A stretch of DNA of 64,000 nt. It comes from Tundrisphaera lichenicola (GTDB taxonomy: Bacteria > Planctomycetota > Planctomycetia > Isosphaerales > Isosphaeraceae). A model generated the notes under the pieces. That model did not search any database, had not been told where the DNA came from, and saw only the letters and a list, made by a program, of their open reading frames with translations. Of the stretch, positions 33,369-41,700 are shown in pieces; position 1 is the stretch's first letter; every line of letters begins with the position of its first letter. The stretch is taken from the NCBI RefSeq assembly GCF_051175385.1, contig NZ_CP195106.1, positions 2,294,001-2,358,000 on the forward strand, in the 5' to 3' direction. The position numbers and the translations under genes were made by a program.

Positions 33369-34421
33369 TTAATCTCCCAGGGCGACGACTCCTCCTCCGG
33401 TTGCGCTTCGAACCTCGGCATGGCAGGTCCGCAAGGCCTGACGAGCTAGCTCTCCCGAGAGCATCGGGCTGGGGATTCCCGAGGCGACCGCCCCGACGGC
33501 GGCCTCCAGTTCGGCCACGAACGCATCGACCGGGTCTCCCGATCCGGGCAAGTCGGGCCGCTCGACCGTCCCGTCCGGCAAGATCACCGAGAGCGGTGTG
33601 GCCAGATGCCCCTGTCCTCCGAGGTTGGCGAAATCGTAAGAGAGGGTGGCTCTTTCCAGATAAAACTCGAACCCATGTGTGAACGGCCGCCCTTGCTGAC
33701 TCAATGCGCCCGAGACGGCGGAGACGGCGAGATTCGGGTCGTCGAAGAGATATTGGGTGGAAAGGTGGACGACCGCGTCCCCCTCGACCACACCGCGCGA
33801 GTGAACAGCCTTGGGTACTCCGCAGACCAGGCCGACGAAGTGGGTGTCATGAATATGAAGGTCGATGGCCGGACCGCCGCTCCGGTCCGCGTCGGCGATC
33901 CCGCTGGACCACTCGGGCCGGGCGATCACCCGGTTCAGATGTGCCGCCTTGAGCCGGCCATATCGGCCAGAGGCGATTGCCTCGCGGGCGAACGCGAATT
34001 CCGGGAAGAACGGCAAGACGTGGCCCACCATCAAAAGCTTACCGCTGGCATTGGCGGCGGCGACCATCGCGTCGGCATCCTCGGTCGTCAGGGCAATCGG
34101 CTTCTCGACCAGGACATGCTTCCCGGCTTCGAGGGCCTGGATCGCCAGTCGAGCGTGGTTATCGTTGGGAACGCAGAGGTCGACGAGGTCGATCTCCGGG
34201 TCGCCCAGCAGCTCGGCCACGTCCGCGTATTTCGCCTGGGCCGAGAGATCCACCTGCCCGCCTCTCGGGCCGAAATTCCCCTGGATGCTCGTCCAGTCCC
34301 CGGCCAGCTTCTTCGGATCCCGGCTACATACGGCGACGACCCGACCGCTCGCAAGCTTCGAGGCGGCTTGATAATGGATCATGCCCATGAAGCCGATGCC
34401 GACGATGCCGATCCGAACCAT
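33369..34421 (-). CDS. Gfo/Idh/MocA family oxidoreductase (cytoplasmic)
   Basis: 350 aa. NAD(P)-binding start VRIGIVGIGFMGMIHYQAA, then DLVDLCVPNDNHARLAIQA and GKHVLVEKPIALTTEDAD, whose EKP is the family's sugar-binding/catalytic lysine. The C-terminal domain has IDLHIHDTHFVGLVCG with the histidines seen in this family. It should oxidise or reduce a sugar, inositol or amino-sugar. It has no signal peptide, in contrast to the Tat-exported relative that starts 444 bp away on the other strand. The specific substrate is unknown. Confidence 0.9.
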   Translation of the reverse strand: MVRIGIVGIGFMGMIHYQAASKLASGRVVAVCSRDPKKLAGDWTSIQGNFGPRGGQVDLSAQAKYADVAELLGDPEIDLVDLCVPNDNHARLAIQALEAGKHVLVEKPIALTTEDADAMVAAANASGKLLMVGHVLPFFPEFAFAREAIASGRYGRLKAAHLNRVIARPEWSSGIADADRSGGPAIDLHIHDTHFVGLVCGVPKAVHSRGVVEGDAVVHLSTQYLFDDPNLAVSAVSGALSQQGRPFTHGFEFYLERATLSYDFANLGGQGHLATPLSVILPDGTVERPDLPGSGDPVDAFVAELEAAVGAVASGIPSPMLSGELARQALRTCHAEVRSATGGGVVALGD

Positions 34422-34864
34422 CTGAATCTGTCCTTGTTCGATATGAGAATTCCGTCGCTATCCGTCGGAATTGGAATACGAAGCGGCTGGAGCGAGCATC
34501 CGCGCCCGATCGGACTTCGAGGTTGCGATGTATCCTGGGGGCGAGTTGAAACGGATGGTGATTCTGTCGCGGTTCTCGATTTTGGGCAAGGCCAGACCAG
34601 GATGGGTTCATCCTCGACGCTCCGGTGAGGGTGAGTCAACAATAATTCGAAGTGGCGGGTCGTCCTGGCCGTCCGATCGGAAATGAGACGAGGCCAAACG
34701 ACGACGATCGCCCAAGTTCCCGGGTCTGGGCCCAGCCGCCGAGCCCCATTCCAATTCTCCCAAGAAAATTAAACCGATCGTGGGAATCGCGGCCGACCTC
34801 GCCCATAATGGCGAGACCCGCGGGCGATCGGCTGGCCCGCCTCACCCTTTGAGGAGCCCTGTTC
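34422..34864. other. Divergent intergenic region between two Gfo/Idh/MocA genes
   Basis: 443 bp between the leftward oxidoreductase and the rightward Tat-exported relative. Short open frames here look like chance. It should hold two promoters; 34720-34780 and 34425-34470 are the more AT-rich parts. No operator repeat was recognised. Confidence 0.35.
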
Positions 34865-36325
34865 ATGGCGCATCAGAGTCGTCGACGATTCCTCGGGCAA
34901 TCGCTGGCCGCCGCGGCCGGAGTCGGATTTGCCATCAGCGGGACGAAATCGTCAGGCCGGATCATCGGGGCGAACGACGCGATCCGGGTCGGCGTCGCGG
35001 GCCTCAACGGTCGGGGCAGCAGCCACGTCGGTGCGTATTCCAAGATGAAGAACGTGGAGATCACTTACCTGATCGATCCCGACTCCCGGACCTTCGACAA
35101 GCATCTCAAGACGATCAAGTCCGCAGGCGGATCCGACCCCAGGACCATCAAGGACGTCCGCGAAGCATTGGACGACAAGAATCTCGACGCCATCTCGATC
35201 GCGACCCCCAACCACTGGCACGCGCTGATGACCGTCTGGGGTTGCCAGGCCGGCAAGGATGTCTACGTCGAGAAGCCTTGCAGCCATAACGTCCATGAGG
35301 GCCGGGTCGCCGTCGAGGCCGCCCGGAAATATGGACGGATCGTCCAGCACGGGACCCAGGGCCGATCCAGCAAGCGATGGGCCGAGATCGCCGAACTGGT
35401 CAAGTCGGGGCACTACGGCAAGCTCGAAGCCTCCCGCGGCCTCTGCTACAAGCCCCGATGGCAGAAGCCGCTGGGCGATATCGGTTTCAAGCCGGATTCC
35501 ACCCCGCCCGCCGAACTCGACTTCAACCTCTGGACCGGCCCGGCGACCGAGCACGCGTTCAACGCCAACTATGTCCATTATAACTGGCACTGGTTCTGGG
35601 ATTTCGGCAACGGGGACGTCGGCAACCAGGGCGTCCACCAGATGGACATCGCCCGCTGGATGATCCCCGGCGCGGCCCTTCCCAAGTCGGTCCAGAGCGT
35701 GGGTGGTCGGTTCGGCTACAAGGACCAGGGGGAGACGCCCAACACGCTGGTCACCGCCTTCGACTATGGCGACACCCAGCTCATCTTCGAGGTCCGTGGG
35801 CTCAAGGCCGACGCCTACCTCGGTGAGAAGGTCGGGAACATCCTCCATCTCGAGGCGGGCACCATCGCCGGAGGCAAGTTCTTCCCGAAGGGGAGCGATA
35901 AGGCCGAGGCGCTCGCCAAGGTCGACAGCCTCGACCGCGAGCCCGAAGGCGACCACTTCTCGAACTTCATCGCCGCCGTCCGGAGCCGGAAGGTCGATGA
36001 TCTGAATGCCGACATCCAGGAAGGGCACTACTCCAGCGCCCTCTGCCACCTGGCGAACATCTCGTACCGGACCGGTGAGCCCGTCGAATTCGCGAGCCAG
36101 ACGCAACCCTTCGCCGAAGGGTGCCTCGGAGGCGAGGCCTTCGCACGGATGAAGGACCACCTCGCGACCGAGAATGGCCTGCAACTGAGCGGAGAATCTT
36201 ATCGCTTGGGTCGGAAGCTCGATTTTGATCCCAAGGTCGAGAACTTCGTCGGGACCCCCGAAGCGAACGCCCTCCTGACGAGATCCTACCGGAAGCCGTT
36301 CGTGGTCCCCGCCGGGATCGCCTGA
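34865..36325 (+). CDS. Tat-exported Gfo/Idh/MocA family oxidoreductase
   Basis: 486 aa. A twin-arginine signal is clear (SRRRFLGQSLAAAAGVGFAI). After it the Rossmann start IRVGVAGLNGRGSSHVGAY, AISIATPNHWHALMTVWGC, VYVEKPCSHNVHEGR (EKP) and the C-terminal substrate domain with YNWHWFWDFGNGDVGNQGVHQMDIARW, the strongly conserved pattern in the planctomycete exported branch of the family. The protein folds with bound NAD(P) in the cytoplasm and is exported folded, likely to work on extracellular glycans or their breakdown products. It is monocistronic, with a terminator after it. Confidence 0.93.
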   Translation: MAHQSRRRFLGQSLAAAAGVGFAISGTKSSGRIIGANDAIRVGVAGLNGRGSSHVGAYSKMKNVEITYLIDPDSRTFDKHLKTIKSAGGSDPRTIKDVREALDDKNLDAISIATPNHWHALMTVWGCQAGKDVYVEKPCSHNVHEGRVAVEAARKYGRIVQHGTQGRSSKRWAEIAELVKSGHYGKLEASRGLCYKPRWQKPLGDIGFKPDSTPPAELDFNLWTGPATEHAFNANYVHYNWHWFWDFGNGDVGNQGVHQMDIARWMIPGAALPKSVQSVGGRFGYKDQGETPNTLVTAFDYGDTQLIFEVRGLKADAYLGEKVGNILHLEAGTIAGGKFFPKGSDKAEALAKVDSLDREPEGDHFSNFIAAVRSRKVDDLNADIQEGHYSSALCHLANISYRTGEPVEFASQTQPFAEGCLGGEAFARMKDHLATENGLQLSGESYRLGRKLDFDPKVENFVGTPEANALLTRSYRKPFVVPAGIA

Positions 36326-36346
36326 GGCTCGGATCATCCCAACGTC

Positions 36347-36409
36347 CCCCGACCGGCCCGATCGATCTCGACGCATCGAGATCCGTCCGAGTCGCGTCGG
36401 GGATTTTTC
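36347..36409 (+). terminator. Probable intrinsic terminator after the exported oxidoreductase
   Basis: Outer stem CCCCGAC (36347-36353) with GTCGGGG (36396-36402), inner stem ATCTCGA/TCGAGAT, followed by ATTTTTC. It lies 21 bp past the stop and ends just before the next gene's ribosome binding region. Confidence 0.7.
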
Positions 36410-36425
36410 ATGAAGGGTTCCACCG

Positions 36426-37172
36426 ATGAAAAAACTCCAGGATCGAACCTCATGCCCCGGTCGGTCGGCGATGATGGCCGGACTCGCGGCCGTCCTGCTG
36501 ATCCCCTCGATGAGCTTCGCCGAGCAGTTCGTCCTCTTCGATGTGACGTTTACCTTCACCAAGGATGACGCGAACAACTCGAAGCCCAGCAAATCGCACT
36601 ATTACGTCAAGGGGGATGCGATCAATCCCGATCGCCCCACGGACTGGACCCAACCCGTCGATTACCGGAACGGGACGGTCCACATCCGGGCCGAGGTGAT
36701 CGAGAAGCCGGAAGGAGACGAGCCCACGACCTGGACTCTCTGCTACATCCCGAACCGAGGAATTGGGAACGGTTACGGCTGCACCGGCACCGGGATTTAC
36801 CGGAAAGAAGGCGTCTATGAGAAGGACGTGCCGATGACCTCGTTCTGGCAAAATGATGCCATCGACTGGACCAAGGGCATCAAGCAGATGGACCTCGTCA
36901 TCAAGGACGACAGCGGCGGAGCGGGACACGCCCACAAGAGGCCCGACTCCGAGAAATTCTTCCCGACCAAGATGCGGATCACGATGGTCCAGGTCTCGGC
37001 CGGATCGAAGTACGACCCGAAGCTGGTCCCGAATCTCCCCGAGGACGAACCCGAAGAGGCCGGGCCGAAGTCCGCCCGCGGCCCGGATTCTCGAGGGGTG
37101 AAGTCCGCCACGCGCCGATCGATCGACCCCGGATCTGAGCGTTCAACTGGCTGCGAAACGATGATTCCATAG
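36426..37172 (+). CDS. Hypothetical exported protein, planctomycete type
   Basis: 248 aa with a signal peptide (MKKLQDRTSCPGRSAMMAGLAAVLLIPSMSFAEQ, cleavage near SFA). The mature region reads like a secreted polysaccharide-associated protein: VLFDVTFTFTKDDANNSKPSKSHYYVKG, WTLCYIPNRGIGNGYGCTGTGIY, IDWTKGIKQMDLVIKDDSGG, MRITMVQVSA. The FTFTKDDANNSKPSKSHYY segment seems well constrained but I cannot name a family. The last ~45 residues are a low-complexity tail. It is separated from the upstream oxidoreductase by a terminator and from the DUF3592 gene by 10 bp, so it may be cotranscribed with the latter. Confidence 0.65.
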   Translation: MKKLQDRTSCPGRSAMMAGLAAVLLIPSMSFAEQFVLFDVTFTFTKDDANNSKPSKSHYYVKGDAINPDRPTDWTQPVDYRNGTVHIRAEVIEKPEGDEPTTWTLCYIPNRGIGNGYGCTGTGIYRKEGVYEKDVPMTSFWQNDAIDWTKGIKQMDLVIKDDSGGAGHAHKRPDSEKFFPTKMRITMVQVSAGSKYDPKLVPNLPEDEPEEAGPKSARGPDSRGVKSATRRSIDPGSERSTGCETMIP

Positions 37173-37182
37173 GAGATCGTCA

Positions 37183-38169
37183 ATGTCCGCAGGGGCCGTT
37201 TTCATCACCCTCGTCTGTGCGATGTTTCCGGCCCTCATCCTCGTCGCCGTCGTGGTCAAGCTCCGGGAGATCCGCCAGGCGAAACACTGGCCGGAGACCA
37301 CCGGCAAGGTGATTGCCTCGCGAATCCAGTCTCGCCGGAACAAGCCCAACGACCCGGGTTACAACTTCGGCGACACGGAAGTGACGAATGAGCCCTTCGT
37401 CGAATACGAGTACGACGTCGGAGGTCGGAAGTATCGGTGCTCGCGAGTCAGCATCGCCGAGAAGACGGCAGGGACCGAACGAGAGGCAATCCTGGCCCGC
37501 TACCCGGTGGGTGCCAGGGTGACCGTCTTTTACAACCCCGCCGAGCCTGCGACGGCGGTCGTGGAGCGCGAACTCCCCAAGGGAGTCATGATCGTTGGTG
37601 GGGGCGCAGTCCTGCTATTCTTCGTCGGCGGCCCATTGATCACGGCCGGGCTTTACTTCAACGCGCTTGGGTGGCTTGGATCACACGTGGAGAATCCCGA
37701 CCGAGCCCCGCTTGTCGCCGCGGCGGCCGGGATGGGTCTGGCGGCCAGCCTCTTCACACTCGTCTTTACCCAGGCGGTCCGTCGGGCCTGCGCCTGGCCC
37801 ATCACCCGGGGTCGGATCACGGCCGCCGGAGTGGAAGCATTCCGGGCCAGGCCTGATTTCGACGACACTCACCGTCGTCCGAGAGTCCGATTCAAGCCAC
37901 GCGTGACATACAGCTACGAGGTGAAAGGCCGGCAATACATTGGCGATCGCCTGACCATGGGAGTCACGGTCGCGGCGTCGTTCCCGGGACTCGCCGGCCG
38001 GATTACCGCTCGCTATCCGGTCGGGAGCGAGGTGGACGTCCATTATAATCCCCTCGATCCCGGCGAGTCGGTCCTGCGCCCCCGCTCTGTTTTGCACCAC
38101 CTGCTCTGGTTGGTCGCGGCGGCCCTATTCGCCTTCGCCTGGGCCCTCGCGACCGGCCGGATCCGCTAG
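37183..38169 (+). CDS. DUF3592 membrane protein with two DUF3592 units
   Basis: 328 aa. An N-terminal membrane helix (AVFITLVCAMFPALILVAVVV) is followed by a soluble DUF3592 unit (TTGKVIASRIQS, YEYDVGGRKYRCSRV, ILARYPVGARVTVFYNP), two middle membrane helices, a second DUF3592 unit (TRGRITAAGVEAF, VTYSYEVKGRQYIGDRL, ITARYPVGSEVDVHYNPLDP) and a last helix (LLWLVAAALFAFAWAL). The two units share the RYPVG...YNP motif and look like an internal duplication. DUF3592 proteins are membrane proteins of unknown role. It begins 10 bp after the previous stop. Confidence 0.88.
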   Translation: MSAGAVFITLVCAMFPALILVAVVVKLREIRQAKHWPETTGKVIASRIQSRRNKPNDPGYNFGDTEVTNEPFVEYEYDVGGRKYRCSRVSIAEKTAGTEREAILARYPVGARVTVFYNPAEPATAVVERELPKGVMIVGGGAVLLFFVGGPLITAGLYFNALGWLGSHVENPDRAPLVAAAAGMGLAASLFTLVFTQAVRRACAWPITRGRITAAGVEAFRARPDFDDTHRRPRVRFKPRVTYSYEVKGRQYIGDRLTMGVTVAASFPGLAGRITARYPVGSEVDVHYNPLDPGESVLRPRSVLHHLLWLVAAALFAFAWALATGRIR

Positions 38170-38274
38170 TATTTCGATGATCTCAACCAGGAGCTTTTCG
38201 AATTCCCGATCCCATTCAAGTGCGAATGATCACCATCCGCTTGATCGCGATTTCGCACTTGATATCCTGCTCTG

Positions 38275-38712
38275 ATGCTCACAATCAAAGGTAAGGGGCT
38301 GGGCCGACGCCGCCCCCTCTTCGAGGATTATTCGATCCCCCCGCCCGGCGATATCGGCGAGGGCGGTCCGTTCACCTTGCGCGACTTGATTACTCATGTG
38401 GTCCGTCAGGAAGTCTCCGCGTTCGAGAAGCGTCAAGAGTCGCGACGTCTCGACCGCGTCCTGTCGCCCGGAGAGATCGCCGACGGGGCCGATCGCGGCA
38501 AGATCAGCCCGGAGGGTCGTGACCCGAAACGGGGGGCCACTCCACGGGTCGATCTCGGTGAGGCCGTTGCCGTGGCCCTTGAAGGGTTCGTCGATGGGCT
38601 CTATCTCGTTTCCATCGACGACCTCGAATGCCGCGATCTCGACGCCATCGTTCATCTCGGACCCGATAGTCGGGTGACTTTCATCCGATTGACCTTCCTG
38701 GCGGGGGCCTGA
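38275..38712 (+). CDS. Small hypothetical protein next to the DUF4132 gene
   Basis: 145 aa from the ATG at 38275. N-terminal text RRRPLFEDYSIPPPGDIGEGGPFTLRDLITHVVRQEVSAFEKRQ, a charged middle with RVLSPGEIADGADRGKI, and a beta-strand-rich end (VDLGEAVAVALEGFVDGLYLVSIDD, VTFIRLTFLAGA). No known motif. It is 5 bp upstream of the 1692-aa DUF4132 gene and on the same strand, so the two are surely cotranscribed and probably work together. There is no signal peptide or membrane segment. Confidence 0.75.
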   Translation: MLTIKGKGLGRRRPLFEDYSIPPPGDIGEGGPFTLRDLITHVVRQEVSAFEKRQESRRLDRVLSPGEIADGADRGKISPEGRDPKRGATPRVDLGEAVAVALEGFVDGLYLVSIDDLECRDLDAIVHLGPDSRVTFIRLTFLAGA

Positions 38713-38717
38713 TCCCG

Positions 38718-41700
38718 ATGCTCAAGCAAGAAGAGATCGAGAAGCGGATTGAGGCTGCCAGGAAGGTGAAACCCTGGCTCGAAGCTCGGATGGACCGGCT
38801 GGCGAAGCTGGACGGCGATACCCGGACGGTCGGACGGCGGATCCTGGGGTACAACGAGAAGGGGAAACGCGTCGAGGACTCTCCGTGGAATTACCGGAGA
38901 AACGCGGTCGAGCACATGAAACCCCTGCCGGAATCCGAGCTATTGAGGCTCGGAGAGGCGCTCTTTCCCCGCGACTCCGACGCCTTCAAGGCCGCCTGGG
39001 CGATTCAGGCGAAGCTCCCCTATCAGACCGGCTATTCCCGGAAACCATTCCGCGCGCCAGGCCGCCCCGACCTCTTCATCGACGTCCGCCGCTCGTTCCT
39101 GGCGAACCTGCTCCAGGCCCTGGAAGGGATCGACGAGGATCTCCCCTGGCTGGCCGCCCATGCCGGCCACGTCTCCGGCTATTACGCGTCGCATGAGGTG
39201 GGACTCCTCCTGGCCGGGGCGGTCGATCTGGGCGGTTCGCGTGGAAGTCAAGTCGAGCAAATCCTCCGGGAGAGCGCCTCGGGCCTCCACGAGGTCGGGC
39301 AGATGGGGCGGCATGTCACGACGGCCTTCCTTTGCAGCGGGAAGCCGGATTGCTGGGAGTTCATCGAGAAGCTCCTGATGGCGGCACAACGCCAGGAAGG
39401 ACTGCGGCAGGTGATCCTGGAGTCGATCGACTTCTCTCATCCTGACGCCTTCCGGAGGATGTTGCGCCTGATCGAGGACGAGAACCTCGTGCGATTCAGC
39501 GCCACCGTCCGCGCGGTCGACGTCTGGCTCGGGATGCCGCTCGATTCCGTCAGCACGAAGTACGTCTCCGAAACCCTCCGCTCGATCACCTCCTTCCTCG
39601 ACGACAACCAGGCCCGGGACGAGGCGATCTTCGGAGACGACGCCGAGCGGGCCTTCCTGGGACTCTGGTCGATGGCCTTCGATGACGCCCCGGCGACGAT
39701 CATCGAGGCCGAGAAGCTCCTGCATCACGCCCGAGAAGATCATCGATTCGTCGCGGCCCATGTCCTGGGAATGATCGCCATCCGCGAGACCTTCGACCCT
39801 CTTCGGTTCGCCGTGGACGATCCCGATCCCCGCGTGGCGTCCCACGCCGCCTCGCTCGCGATCGCCGAGCTCAAGCGAGATCCGCTGGGAGACGAAGACG
39901 AATCGGAGGAGGACGACGCCCTCGCCAAGGAAAGGTCGTTGTTCGGATATTACGCGACGATGCCGATCCCCCAGGGCTCGGGCGATCTGTTCGATCGTCT
40001 GGCCCGCCTTTACGGGCGAACCCCGGCAAAGCCCGGAAATCAGGAGCCCCTGGTCTGGCCCTGGATGAAGGTCGACGTCCAGCGTCAGGGGGTCGCGGAT
40101 CAACTGGTCGATGCGCTGGGCGATCGCCCGGCGTCCTGCCTCCTACCGTATCTCGATGCGATGTCGTCCCCGCAGAGGGCGAGGGTGGCCTACCTGCTCG
40201 CGAAGCTCCCTCGGCTGGACGCCGAGGCCCGCGCAACCCTCGTGAAACTCGTGGGTGACGCCGCCGGCGATGTTCGCGAGACCGCCGTGAAGGCCATGAG
40301 TCGGCTCAAGATCGCCCCCGAGGACCTCGACAAGCTCGAATCCTTGCTCGATCGCAAGCGGAGCGACCTCCGTCGGAGCGTGCTCAACCTGATCCTCTCG
40401 CTGAAGGACGACCAGGCCCTCGCCAGCGCCGCCCGACTGACCTCGGCCAAGGGGCTCCCGAAGAGACTCGCCGGGCTCGACCTCTTGTGCCAGATGCGGG
40501 ACGCAGGGCGGTCGATCGCCAAGGGCCGCGCGATCGCCGAGATCTATCGGGATTCCCGGAAGGAACTCGAACGGGACGAGCAGGTCTATCTCGACAAGCT
40601 CACTCAGGTCGAGGTTGTGGCGATCACTCTCGACGACGCCGCGGGCCTGATGGACAACTCCAGGCGGACGCCGCCCAGCCTCCCCAAGGCTCGGGGAGTA
40701 AAATTCGGGACCCCGGCCGCGCTGGCGCTCGTGAAGCACTGCATCGACCGGATTCACAAGCATCGCGAGGAGCCGGTTTCCTTCAAGAACTACCTCGGGG
40801 ACATGCAGGACCATCCCCTGGGATCGATCTCATCCTGGTCATTCCCCTCGCCGATGGAAAGCGAGGCCGGCAAGTTGAAGGTTCGGCCCTTCGAGGACCT
40901 GCCACTGGGCGAGGTCTGGTGGAAGGCCTGGGAGGAGCGGCCGAAGGTTGCGAAGGACCCCGACGGGCTGGAGGGGATCCGTGCCCTGGTCCTCTCGTCG
41001 CTCCTGGAGGAGGACCGAGCTTCGAGGGGAACCGGCTGGCGTGCCGAATTGATGGAGCGACTGGTCGGAAAGTTGCCGAAGGCCAAGTATCTGAACGTCT
41101 TGAATCACATCCTCCAGTGGGTCTCATTCCACAGGACAGACGGGAACATCGCCGACTTCGCCCTGGACGGGCTCGAGACCATCCTTGCCTCAATCCCGCC
41201 GGAGAAGGTCTCGGAGAAGATCAAGTCCTCGAACTATTACGGCGACGAAGATTATGAATTCCGCGATCAGATCGGACAATTCCAGGCCCTCACGACCACG
41301 CTGAAGACCTTCGCCGATCAGAAAGGGCAATGGACCGTCGAGCACACCAAACGGCTTTTCGGGCTCCAACGCTGGATCGACGAGCCGCTCGGGATCGGAG
41401 AATCGGGGCAAGAATCCGGGACCAAGGGCAAGAAGGCAAAATCGGGATCGGAGAAAATCACGCGAAGCCGAGTGGGCTGGGATCGTTTGCTGGAGGCATT
41501 CCAGGCGGGTTGGGCGAACGAGCACGACCTGTTCGATCACCTGCTCGGGCCTCGCCCGCTCTCCCAGTACAACGCCAGTTCCCAATTCGACGCGATTCGA
41601 CACTCGACGGCCGCGTTGTATCGGAAGGAACTCCCCGAGGCGGTCGTGCCGATCGTCCAGAAGGCGATGGATCGGATCCTGGAGATCGAACTCGCTCGGG

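Noticed and set aside
34952..36592. A 546-codon minus-strand open frame
   Set aside because: Opposite the Tat-exported oxidoreductase; no support.
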